From: Xanthomonas sp. GPE 39
GTDB lineage: Bacteria > Pseudomonadota > Gammaproteobacteria > Xanthomonadales > Xanthomonadaceae
Assembly: GCF_000963005.1 (NCBI RefSeq)
Contig: NZ_JZHZ01000007.1
Location: 3,294,017-3,335,914 of the forward strand
Direction of reading: 5' to 3'
DNA length: 41,898 nucleotides
Part shown: one piece after another, positions 1-8,193 of the stretch
Layout: each line of letters starts with the position of its first letter
How positions within the stretch are numbered: the first letter of the stretch is position 1
Notes under the pieces: model-generated
Database searches by the model: none
Told to the model about the DNA's origin: nothing
Seen by the model: only the letters and a program-made list of their open reading frames with translations
Translations under genes and position numbers: made by a program

Positions 1-24
1 CGGATAGGAGCGTGCTGGCTTCAT
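1..24 (-). CDS. Possible transposase N-terminus, cut by the window edge
   Basis: An ATG at 24 on the minus strand opens a frame that runs off the left edge and reads MKPARSYP. Many IS5-family transposases begin with a short basic stretch followed by a Tyr-Pro motif, and this fits. About 26-40 bases upstream lies a sequence that looks like an IS terminal repeat. Only eight codons are visible, so the identification is an inference from position and a weak resemblance. Confidence 0.3.
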
Positions 25-43
25 CCGCTTACGATAGCCGCGA

Positions 44-70
44 AAGCCTCAAGTTCATAACACGCTCTAG
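44..70 (-). mobile_element. Probable insertion-sequence terminal end
   Basis: Read on the minus strand, the motif GAGCGTGTTATGAACTT begins directly after a CTAG tetranucleotide (67-70), a common target of IS5-family elements. The possible transposase start lies shortly inside it. The end sits 18 bp beyond the stop codon of the NRPS gene. The other end of the element is outside the window, so the inverted repeat cannot be confirmed here. Confidence 0.35.
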
Positions 71-87
71 CAGTCGTGTTAGGCCGC

Positions 88-2532
88 CTAATCACTCTTG
101 TGAATATACCGTGCAATCCCTGCCACAGTGTTGCGACCGGCCAAAGCGTGAATGTCGATATCGATATTCAAGGCATTGGAGATCTCCACAAAGAAGATGG
201 CCAGTCTCAGTGACGATGCCCCCATAGCAAAAAGATCATCGTCTACCGATTTCAGCGGATAATCCGGCATGATTTTTTGCCAAATCCCCCATAGTTCTTG
301 CTTTATAGGATCTTGCGGCAACTCTACCGATTGTATTTGCGTGGCAAAGATCGGAAGAGCATGAAGCTTTGCACGATCAATTTTACCGTTAGCATTAAGA
401 GGAAACTCATCAATCAAGGTATAATGGCGCGGGACCATTGCTGGCTGCAAATGCTCCTTCAGATACGACGTAATGCGTTCAAGCGCGGCAGGTTCATGCC
501 TATGGGGGCTTTCTCGCATCAGTAGATGCATCACAAGAACCCCATCGGTCCCGTTCATGCTGTTCCACGTCACGACAGCCTGGCGTACATCCTCGCAAGC
601 GCTCAGGCACATCTCGATCTCGTTCAGACCGATCCGGACGCCATTAATCTTGATTTGGTCGTCATGACGTCCTACAAAGACGAAATTGCCATCATCGTCG
701 GAAAACGCCAAGTCACCCGTTCTGTATATCCGCTCATCCTCGACTATTCCTGGCAGATTAAGAATTGAAAAGCGAGTCGTATTGAGATCCTCCCTGCCTA
801 TATAGCCAGGCGACACGATTGGCCCACCGATGCAAAGCTCACCAACGATACCAGCAGCAACTGGCATCATCATTTTGTCGAGCAAATAGGTCCGGACATT
901 GGGCAGGGAGTGGCCTATGGGTACATGTCGCTTCGCACGGTCGTTGAAATCGCAAGCATGGGCTGACATTAAAATTGTCGTTTCTGTCGTACCATATATA
1001 TTAAAGAGGCGCAAAGATTCTACAGACCCGCCTGGATAGAATTGGCTGGCATTTGCTGCTTCTCCACCAACAATAGCGGTGTGCAACGTGCTTGGCAGGC
1101 AATTCGGTGCAGCTGCGATTTTCGGCGCCCATTCATGCCAAACTGCTGTCGGCAGACAAATAACATTCATCTGATGCCTATCCAGCATTGCGAAATACTC
1201 GACCATCGAAAGTAATTCAGATCGCGGATGGATATAAATAGCGCCACCATGACATAGGCTCATGAAGATTTCGAGCAAGGAAAAATCGAAGGCTGCTTCG
1301 GTAAATTGTCCTATCCTTGGTGCACATTGCTTCAGTCCGAATGCCTCCCGAGCAGCAAAAATATGCTCCGACAGCGAGCCATGGGTAATGCGAACACCTT
1401 TGGGATGACCTGTACTTCCTGACGTATAAATAACGTAGGCATCGTCATCAAGGCAGACTTCCGGCAGGGTGATATTCTCGATGCCAGTCGAGACCGTCAT
1501 TTGATGGAGGTTGACGACAGGACAATGGATATTGTCCAGACATGCATGATTTGAGCTTTCGTACAGAACGACTGTTACTGAACAATCGGCAACGATATAA
1601 GCATTGCGTGCGGGTGGATTGCGCATACTTAAAGGTACATAGACCATGTTTGCCCGAAAAATACCGATGATCACGGCAACCCAGTCTGGTGAGCGCTCCA
1701 TCAACACACCAACGCGGCTGCCTGCAGGCAATCCTAATCCTATCAGGCTGTGTGCTATTGCACCTGCTCTGCTCCACAAGGTGCCATATGTCAGCTGCGT
1801 TTGGTCGTCCTGCACGGCCACTGCCCGAGATGTCTCATCTGCTGCATGGCACGCAATGAGGTCAATGACAGGCACGATGGGATACAACCGACATGGACCG
1901 AAACCCGATTCAACGAGCACTTTCAGGTCCGTGTCTGGAACATAATAGAGCTCGTCAATCGTGCGATGCGGCTGCTCCACAATCATTTCAAGCAAGTGTG
2001 ATAAATGAGCGGCAAAACGATCTGCCACTGCGCGCGGCAAATAATCATCACGATAACAAAGACGCATCACACTTGACTTGGATGTGTCAGAAAAGATGAT
2101 TTTGAGAAAGCAGCTCGCCATGTCGAGCGATGCCACTTCAAAACTATCGAACACATGTGTAATGACGGGTGTGAGTGCATCCTGGGCTGTATATCTGCCA
2201 TTGGTGGCACTCAGATGTTCAAGCAGAACAGAAAAGTGTTGCTGGCCAGGTTGCTCTATTTGATAGACCAACAAAGCCGGAACGATGCGCTTGTCGGGAT
2301 CTTTCGCCGAGATTTCCACCTGAATTTCCAAACGTTCAACGTGAGTATAACGATATAGAAGTGCAGTCGTCGCTGCCGTCAATACATCTTTGGAGCTTAC
2401 GGCAAATGCAGCAGACAAGCGATGTGCCGCCATGACAGCATCCTCGCTCAACGAGTGTTCCACGATCCGCATGCAACCATCGCGCCCTGTATCGATAGAT
2501 GCGCGTTTCAATGCGTCAATAATTTTAGTCAT
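88..2532 (-). CDS. Single-module NRPS protein: partial C, adenylation, carrier domain
   Basis: 814 residues. Residues 1-200 resemble only the C-terminal half of a condensation domain and contain no HHxxxDG motif, so peptide-bond catalysis is unlikely. The adenylation domain spans about 225-725: A3 at 369-379 (YTSGSTGHPKG), A4 around D416, A5 at 511-518 (NIYGTTET), A8 near YRTGDL (603-608), and A10 Lys at 717. The carrier domain ends the protein with GASSL, where Ser774 is the likely phosphopantetheine site. Aligning to GrsA by eye gives binding-pocket residues D-F-L-C-I-G-I-I-L-K, which I cannot assign to a substrate. Family knowledge: it would activate an amino or related acid and load it on its own carrier. 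It is the last gene of a four-gene operon, overlapping the upstream hydrolase by 4 bp. No thioesterase domain is fused. GC is lower than in the housekeeping genes. Confidence 0.88.
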   Translation of the reverse strand: MTKIIDALKRASIDTGRDGCMRIVEHSLSEDAVMAAHRLSAAFAVSSKDVLTAATTALLYRYTHVERLEIQVEISAKDPDKRIVPALLVYQIEQPGQQHFSVLLEHLSATNGRYTAQDALTPVITHVFDSFEVASLDMASCFLKIIFSDTSKSSVMRLCYRDDYLPRAVADRFAAHLSHLLEMIVEQPHRTIDELYYVPDTDLKVLVESGFGPCRLYPIVPVIDLIACHAADETSRAVAVQDDQTQLTYGTLWSRAGAIAHSLIGLGLPAGSRVGVLMERSPDWVAVIIGIFRANMVYVPLSMRNPPARNAYIVADCSVTVVLYESSNHACLDNIHCPVVNLHQMTVSTGIENITLPEVCLDDDAYVIYTSGSTGHPKGVRITHGSLSEHIFAAREAFGLKQCAPRIGQFTEAAFDFSLLEIFMSLCHGGAIYIHPRSELLSMVEYFAMLDRHQMNVICLPTAVWHEWAPKIAAAPNCLPSTLHTAIVGGEAANASQFYPGGSVESLRLFNIYGTTETTILMSAHACDFNDRAKRHVPIGHSLPNVRTYLLDKMMMPVAAGIVGELCIGGPIVSPGYIGREDLNTTRFSILNLPGIVEDERIYRTGDLAFSDDDGNFVFVGRHDDQIKINGVRIGLNEIEMCLSACEDVRQAVVTWNSMNGTDGVLVMHLLMRESPHRHEPAALERITSYLKEHLQPAMVPRHYTLIDEFPLNANGKIDRAKLHALPIFATQIQSVELPQDPIKQELWGIWQKIMPDYPLKSVDDDLFAMGASSLRLAIFFVEISNALNIDIDIHALAGRNTVAGIARYIHKSD

Positions 2533-3419
2533 GCCATTGCCTCGGTTAACGGCTTTTCTGCCTGTAACCGCAGGAAATTATCCATTGTGACAAGGGCTGG
2601 GGTGCCTGGACGGCACGGCAAATAATGGTCTTCGCCATCGAGAATGAGCTTTTCGGCCTGACTGAGAAATGCAAGAGGCAAGTCGGAACTTTGCGGAGAA
2701 GCGATCTTATCTTCAGCGCTGGCGATCAAGAGCGTTGGCGTATCTACGGAATTACACAAGCCCGACAAACCTTCGGCATAGACAGCATGCACGCACATTA
2801 CATATTTGTAGAATGTTTCAGCATCACGTAACGCGATGCTCGTGTGCTGATAAAACTCTTGATTAACATCGACTTTCGCAGCGAGGATATCTCTTACGGT
2901 CGAGGCAACTCGGGGTCGTCCCGCACAGCTTTTGATGAGATCATCGAATTCGCGTTCGTAGTCCGTGCGACGACTGGTCTCGAAGGCCCCGTTGCAGCAC
3001 ACTAGCGCAGAAAATCGATTTTCCAGCAACAAGGCAGCACGTACCGCGATCAAAGCACCAGTGCAGTATCCGAGCAGTCCGGCACGAGATAGAGCAAAGT
3101 GCTCCATAAGCGTAATGATATCGCGCGCATGAGAGGATGCGTCGATAGCCTCGTCAGTCAGAGTGCTCGTCGCACTATCCAAAACGAATCGGCTGTATAT
3201 TACATACACGGATGACCATCGACGCAGTTGCCGGATCATCGGCAATAAGGGATCTGCTGTAACGCCGATTGGTAGTACTATAACATTAGCATAAGAGCTT
3301 TCAGGGTTGAGGCATACATCCACCTGGAACCGTTGACTGTCCGCCGCTATGAGCCACTCGCTAGATAGATGGCATGGCATCTCTGAGTCGCTTAAAACTA
3401 GTTTAACTGGATTTATCAT
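2529..3419 (-). CDS. Alpha/beta hydrolase with cysteine nucleophile (thioesterase-like)
   Basis: 296 residues with an alpha/beta-hydrolase layout. The nucleophile elbow reads GYCTG, placing Cys119 where most thioesterases have Ser. Asp237 (SAEDK) and His265 (GEDHY) complete a plausible Cys-Asp-His triad. Cys at this position is known in dienelactone hydrolases and in some NRPS thioesterases that form strained rings, for example the obafluorin and sulfazecin enzymes. The ATG overlaps the upstream hydrolase stop by 4 bp, and its own stop overlaps the NRPS start by 4 bp, so it is translationally coupled to both. Inferred role: releasing or editing the acyl group on the NRPS carrier. It has no signal peptide and should be cytoplasmic. 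The fold is well supported; the substrate is not. Confidence 0.75.
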   Translation of the reverse strand: MINPVKLVLSDSEMPCHLSSEWLIAADSQRFQVDVCLNPESSYANVIVLPIGVTADPLLPMIRQLRRWSSVYVIYSRFVLDSATSTLTDEAIDASSHARDIITLMEHFALSRAGLLGYCTGALIAVRAALLLENRFSALVCCNGAFETSRRTDYEREFDDLIKSCAGRPRVASTVRDILAAKVDVNQEFYQHTSIALRDAETFYKYVMCVHAVYAEGLSGLCNSVDTPTLLIASAEDKIASPQSSDLPLAFLSQAEKLILDGEDHYLPCRPGTPALVTMDNFLRLQAEKPLTEAMA

Positions 3420-4276
3420 GGCGATTTTTCCGTTTTGTGCTCAGAGAAAGAAGCGAAAAAGTTTTCTACTGCGGCCACAACGTTTGGCACCTTCAAAATA
3501 TTGGCATGTGAAGCTCCTGGAATTTCCATATACTCCGCTTCCCGCCAGGCGTCCGCATAGGCTTGTCCCTCAGCTAAACCGACCACTCCGTCGTCTCGAC
3601 CCTGAATGATTAGGCCACGCTGTGGTCGTGGCATCTGTGTGATGATGAATGACGGATCCTGCATCGTCAGCACATCACCACCTTCATGAGCATTCAGCAT
3701 AACGTTGAGAGTTCCCATCTCTTTATCGCTCAAGCGATTCATGCGCTGAAAATGCTCAAACACCAGAGCCGCACGAAAGACACCGGATATTGCAACAAAA
3801 TGATTAATGCGCAACCCGCGAGCTATCGCATACCAAATCCAAAGGTTGCCAAGCGAATGGGCCACAACACCATGCAGCGCTCCCTCTCTGCAGATGATTT
3901 CTGCGAAAGCAGCAACGACATCGCTTGTCGAAAGCTTATAATTCTTGTCATTACTCTCATCGGAAAAATCAATCATCAAGGTGCGCCAACCTGATTCCGC
4001 AAGCGCACGAGCAATCGAGGCAAATTGGCTTCCCCTGCCACTTATGCCATGGACCAGCAGAATATTCGGCCCCTCTCCCATGCTGCGCAAACCCACCCGC
4101 ATAGCGTTCAGTGTAAAGCCACGGTCAGGAAGCGCTGACCAGAATTGATCCTCTTCCGGCGGACGTTTCGAGCGATAAAAGAGATACCATCGCTCGAGAT
4201 ATCTATCCATCGCTCTATCCATCGCCATGACGGAATCTGATTCGAGTTCATATTTCAATCGGGCGGACTCTTTCAT
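3416..4276 (-). CDS. Alpha/beta hydrolase (Ser nucleophile)
   Basis: 286 residues. LLVHGISG (about 73-80) forms the oxyanion-hole loop, and the elbow AHSLG carries Ser141. Asp228 or Asp229 (GRDDG) and His257 (GASHA) complete the triad. The first Gly of GxSxG is Ala, which is tolerated in the superfamily. The N-terminal 45 residues are charged and precede the fold. They contain a short direct repeat, AMDRAMDRY, and Met17 is an alternative start. The annotated ATG overlaps the P450 stop by 4 bp (4273-4276), which favours it. It is the second of two hydrolases in the operon, so they probably act at different steps, for example release and editing. Substrate unknown. Confidence 0.75.
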   Translation of the reverse strand: MKESARLKYELESDSVMAMDRAMDRYLERWYLFYRSKRPPEEDQFWSALPDRGFTLNAMRVGLRSMGEGPNILLVHGISGRGSQFASIARALAESGWRTLMIDFSDESNDKNYKLSTSDVVAAFAEIICREGALHGVVAHSLGNLWIWYAIARGLRINHFVAISGVFRAALVFEHFQRMNRLSDKEMGTLNVMLNAHEGGDVLTMQDPSFIITQMPRPQRGLIIQGRDDGVVGLAEGQAYADAWREAEYMEIPGASHANILKVPNVVAAVENFFASFSEHKTEKSP

Positions 4277-5529
4277 GATGCCACCAGCTCAACTAGACGT
4301 GGGCAGGCAGGAGAAGAAACAAGGTCATCAACAGAAACCGTCTTGATCGGCAACTTTGAAAATCCGCGCAAAACACTATTGAGTTGTCGCTCAGGAGTTC
4401 CCGATAAGACTATTCGCTCTGCATGCTTCACTAATGCACCGATCACCGCACGACCTAACCGTCTTGCCAGTCTTTGACCGATGCAGGCATGGACGCCGCT
4501 GCCGAAACTGAGCGTGCGTGACATGGGACGGTCGATACGAAAATCCCGACCGTTACTGAAAACGGTTTCATCATGGTTCGCGGACCCGAAGAGTATCGCG
4601 ACCTTCACGTCGGCTGGAAGTCTATAGCCATCCACCACAAAGGCCCGCTTCGTAGTGCGCGTTATAATCTGCGACGGAGAATCGAAGCGAAGTGCCTCAT
4701 TGTAGGCAGCCGGGACTAGTGAAGGGTTGGCACGTAACATTTCCCATTGGTCATCATGCGTTGCCAAGCAATAAATTGCGTTACCGATCGAATGTACCGT
4801 AGTATCGACGCTTGCAATGATAAGCGTCGAAAGTAGTTTATCGGCCTCGAAATCGGTAATAATACCTTGAGTGGCATTATTTTTTATCGCCGCGCCGACG
4901 CTGCCCGATTCGAGCCTGCTGATGAAATAGCCGAGAAGGGATTGCCCTTTTTGCATCGCCGCCAATCCGTTATTGACTCGCTCCCTGGCGGCCGTCTCGA
5001 TCGTATTGTTGAGCGGCCCATAGGCATTGAAGTGCGCATCTGTAAAACCTGCCAGCCTATGTCTACCGGTTTGCGGAAGGCCGAGGAGATCATAGATCGC
5101 ATTCTGGGTAACGGCTCGCGCCAGATCCGAAATGGCATCGAACTGTTCTTGCTGGACAAGGCTTTTGACGGTCTGATCGGCAATTACATCGATTTTTGCC
5201 TCTAATATTGCCAGCCTCTCGGTCATAAGTGCCGAATGCAGGACCTTTCGTAACCGGTCATGCTCTGGCGGGTCACTTGCCTGTATGGTCACGCCGATCT
5301 GGTGGGAATCCATCAGGGCATTGAGCGTCACGCCTTTCGCTGCTGAAAATACGTCATGATCCTCAAGGGCTTGCTTTGCCACTTGGTAACGGGTGAGCGC
5401 AAAAGCATTACAGCAAGACAGGAACACGACAGGCCCGAGGGCTCGCAATATCTCATAACTTTCATAAGGATCGGACAGACAAGCTTCTGAAAACAAGTCG
5501 ATGTCCGAGATGGGTAGTTTGTCTAACAC
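4273..5529 (-). CDS. Cytochrome P450
   Basis: 418 residues, the usual length of a soluble bacterial class I P450, with no membrane anchor. The I-helix has ASVDTT (239-244, with D242 and T243), the K-helix ExxR is E278-R281, and the heme loop FGSGVHACIG (342-351) supplies Cys349 as the thiolate ligand. The GTG start (5527-5529) has a GAGAG-type ribosome site just upstream. It is the first gene of the coupled operon with two hydrolases and an NRPS module. In known clusters such as nikkomycin and novobiocin, a P450 beta-hydroxylates an amino acid held on an adenylation-carrier protein. The same role is inferred here. No ferredoxin or ferredoxin reductase gene is adjacent; a general FNR lies far away at 30411-31196. 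Confidence 0.93.
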   Translation of the reverse strand: MLDKLPISDIDLFSEACLSDPYESYEILRALGPVVFLSCCNAFALTRYQVAKQALEDHDVFSAAKGVTLNALMDSHQIGVTIQASDPPEHDRLRKVLHSALMTERLAILEAKIDVIADQTVKSLVQQEQFDAISDLARAVTQNAIYDLLGLPQTGRHRLAGFTDAHFNAYGPLNNTIETAARERVNNGLAAMQKGQSLLGYFISRLESGSVGAAIKNNATQGIITDFEADKLLSTLIIASVDTTVHSIGNAIYCLATHDDQWEMLRANPSLVPAAYNEALRFDSPSQIITRTTKRAFVVDGYRLPADVKVAILFGSANHDETVFSNGRDFRIDRPMSRTLSFGSGVHACIGQRLARRLGRAVIGALVKHAERIVLSGTPERQLNSVLRGFSKLPIKTVSVDDLVSSPACPRLVELVAS

Positions 5530-5640
5530 GGAAGGACTCTCAATTTTAAGAATGGAATAAATTTCTTTTGAATATTCCGCTTTACTGGAAAATTTTTATC
5601 GTTTTATAAATTTTGCTTGCGCCTTTCCGTACCCATTCGC
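5530..5640 (-). promoter_or_regulatory. AT-rich leader, likely promoter of the P450/NRPS operon
   Basis: The stretch before the P450 start is markedly AT-rich. It includes a TTTATAAA block at 5603-5610 that can serve as a -10 element on the minus strand. I could not find a good -35 hexamer at 17 bp, so the exact promoter is uncertain. Its composition differs sharply from the GC-rich gaps elsewhere and suits a horizontally acquired, possibly H-NS-type silenced operon; that last point is inference. Confidence 0.3.
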
Positions 5641-6352
5641 ATTGCAATCCTGCGTTCGGCAGGCTCACTTAGTCTGTCCATAGGATGCCTTGAGTACAAA
5701 AATGCGCCGCGCACACTAACAGCTCAAGCAACTTAATCTCAAGCAACAAATGCAGTGACTTTCTGAGGAGTACGCCGTCCTGCAGATTGAAGTAAGCAAC
5801 GGCGTCAGCATCGGATCGATACGCCTCAGATCCAGTACGTCCACATTATCGGGTGAGCTTGCTCATCAAGACGAGCCGACTGACGTTGCCAACCCTGCCG
5901 CGAAGCGCTATCGACTGCACCGTAAGAACAGCGTGCGCGCACGCAAGATCGTTGAGGATGGTGCGTTATTACAGAGCATTGGCGACAACTGTGTGCTGTC
6001 GCGCGCAAGTCCAGCGGCGTGAATGCGGATTACTTACGCTCAACTTTCAAGTGCAACGCCGCGCAATCATGCTGTGTGGACGCATGGAAAAACAGTCGCG
6101 TCATTTGATTTCTGAGACGCAAGATACTGCAAATGGAAGTCTGGAAACGGTGTCAGCATCCGTTGCCAGACCGACGTCCATCCATCACATCAGTGCTGTG
6201 TAGCAGCCGGATTTGTGGATGCTACTTTCTAGCGAGACGAAAGCTGGGACGTGAAGAAGCATTTTCCGAAACAAGCGCTTTTCGGAAGAACAGAGCATCG
6301 GCTTCCTGCACGAGGCGGAGGGAGAGTTTCACGTCATCGGCAGACCGGAACG
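5641..6352. other. Gene-poor island edge, possible gene remnants
   Basis: About 700 bases between the accessory operon and the SDR gene have no convincing gene. On the plus strand a frame free of stops for roughly 80 codons ends at about 6022. It reads protein-like (for example DEPTDVANPAAKRY) but has no good start, ribosome site or recognisable family. It may be the remnant of a gene broken when the island was inserted. GC rises from left to right across the stretch. Confidence 0.3.
6265..6288 (-). terminator. Stem-loop downstream of the SDR gene
   Basis: TTCCGAAA (6265-6272) and TTTCGGAA (6281-6288) form a perfect 8-bp inverted repeat with an 8-base loop, about 65 bases past the SDR stop. 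No clear T-run follows on the minus strand, so it may act as a processing or stabilising hairpin instead. Confidence 0.35.
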
Positions 6353-7927
6353 TCACCAATCCGTCGGCGCGTAGTCCTTGAGAAACTGGCCCCACACATG
6401 CTCGCCGGTATTGAAGCCGTGGATGATCGGATCGACGATGCGCGCCGCACCATCGACGATGTCCAATGGCGGATGGAAGCGCTCCTCACGTACTTTGCGC
6501 GCGGCGATTTCTGCCGGATCCTCGTCGGTGACCCAGCCGGTGTCCACGCTGTTCATGTGGATGCCGTCGTTGTGGTAGTCCGCCGCCGACGTGCGGGTCA
6601 TCATGTTCAACGCCGCCTTGGCCATGTTGGTGTGCGGATGCCGGGTGGTCTTGAAGTTGCGATAGAACTGCCCCTCCATCGCCGACACGTTGACGATGTG
6701 CTTGTCGCGCTCGGGCGTGCGCAACAGCAGCGGCTTGAGCCGCGCATTGATCACGAACGGTGCAATCGCGTTGACCAACTGTGTTTCCAGCAGTTCCACC
6801 GACGACACCTCGGCCAAGAGCAGACGCCAGGAATTACGTCCACGCAAATCCACCTGCTGCAGATCCTGGTCTAGCCGCCCTTCCGGAAACACATGCTGTT
6901 GGCCGAGCAGATCGTCGGCAAGCAGTGGCATCTGCGATAACGCTGCGGCATGCAATAAGCCATCAGTCCCGCCGAGACTCTGCCCTGCACCGGCCGGCAG
7001 CGTGGTCGCTGACGCCGCCGGCAGCAATTCCGGGCCACGCAAACCTTCGTAGCTGCCGACCAACCCACGCACCTGCTCGGGCAATTCGTGCAGCGCGGCG
7101 GTTTCGCCCGCCATCATGTGCGCATAGAACTGTGGCGGTCGACGCACCGTCTGGCACGCATTGTTGATGATGAAATCCAAACGCGCACGGGTGGCGAGCA
7201 AGTGGCTACAAAACGCTTCCACGCTGGGCGTGTGGCGCAGGTCCAAGCCGAACACCTGCAGCCGATGTCCCCACTCGGCGAAATCCGGCTCTTGCGCATA
7301 GCGCGCAGCCGAATCGCGCGGGAAACGCGTGGTCACGATCAACTCGGCGCCGGCACGCAGCAGTTTCAATCCGGCCTGATAACCGATCTTGACCCGTCCA
7401 CCGGTCAACAGTGCCACGCGTCCACGCAGATCCGTCGTTTCGGTGCGCTTGAAGTAATTCATCTCGGCGCAGGGCGGACACATCTGGTCGTAGAAATGAT
7501 GCAACTGAGTGAACTTCTGCTTGCACACGTAGCAGTGACGCAATTCGGGCGACTGCGTCGCCGACTCTTCGGCATCAACCTGCACACAACTCAGCGCAGC
7601 GGGCGATTGCGGTGGGAAATAGTTGGGCGTACTAAACACGGGCTTGCGGCGCAATGCACGGATACCGGTCTGCTCCAGTAACGCCTCGGCCTTGCGCACT
7701 TTCTCCTGATGGCGTTCGCGCGCCTGTTGTTTGAGCAATTTGCGCCGCGTCTTGGGTTCGGGATGGAAGACCTTGGCCACCGCCTGATGCAGGCGCACGC
7801 GCTCGGCTTCGGGCAGGGAGTCGAGGAGCGTGCGGTCGGCCTCGATGGCGTCGAGCAATTCCAGGGTGATGCGCAAGCGCTCGGACAAGGGCAGGTCGTC
7901 GGTGGAAACAGGGGCGGTGGTGTTCAA
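6353..7927 (-). CDS. SDR oxidoreductase with N-terminal zinc-ribbon-like domain
   Basis: About 524 residues if started at the TTG at 7925-7927. The frame stays open further upstream, but that part is Arg-rich low-complexity sequence and reads as non-coding. Residues about 1-130 are charged and helical. Residues 131-155 hold two CxxC pairs (C132/C135 and C150/C153), a likely zinc ribbon. From about 168 a Rossmann SDR follows, with TGGRVKIGYQ as the nucleotide loop and a NNAC motif. In the active-site region NVSAMEG gives the Ser, but the usual YxxxK reads TNMAK, so the catalytic Tyr is replaced by Thr. It may therefore bind NAD(P) without classical SDR catalysis or use another residue. About 100 residues between the NNAC and NVSAMEG motifs are an insertion relative to minimal SDRs. 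Function unknown. Confidence 0.75.
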   Translation of the reverse strand: MNTTAPVSTDDLPLSERLRITLELLDAIEADRTLLDSLPEAERVRLHQAVAKVFHPEPKTRRKLLKQQARERHQEKVRKAEALLEQTGIRALRRKPVFSTPNYFPPQSPAALSCVQVDAEESATQSPELRHCYVCKQKFTQLHHFYDQMCPPCAEMNYFKRTETTDLRGRVALLTGGRVKIGYQAGLKLLRAGAELIVTTRFPRDSAARYAQEPDFAEWGHRLQVFGLDLRHTPSVEAFCSHLLATRARLDFIINNACQTVRRPPQFYAHMMAGETAALHELPEQVRGLVGSYEGLRGPELLPAASATTLPAGAGQSLGGTDGLLHAAALSQMPLLADDLLGQQHVFPEGRLDQDLQQVDLRGRNSWRLLLAEVSSVELLETQLVNAIAPFVINARLKPLLLRTPERDKHIVNVSAMEGQFYRNFKTTRHPHTNMAKAALNMMTRTSAADYHNDGIHMNSVDTGWVTDEDPAEIAARKVREERFHPPLDIVDGAARIVDPIIHGFNTGEHVWGQFLKDYAPTDW

Positions 7928-8193
7928 GACAGATCCGGGGTGGCGACGGCGAACCGTGGCAAAGGCCAGCGCAATACTGGCATGGACAACGTACCGCTGT
8001 GCTGTACACACCCCAGCATGGTATGCGGAGGCGAGCGACAGCGCAGACAGCGACGACGCGGGCCGTTGGAACCGGCCACGCCGGTATTTTCGCCGATCCG
8101 GGAGGGGCGATGCCACGTCGCAGCAGTGCCCACGGGCCAAGGGCAACGCCGGCCACCGGCTCATCGCGTGCGCCGGCGCTAGCGTGGTTTCGC

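Noticed and set aside
5634-5665. TTCGC and TTCGG repeats resembling a plant-inducible promoter (PIP) box
   Set aside because: The spacing is 14 rather than 15 bases and it points away from the P450 operon, with no gene at a suitable distance.
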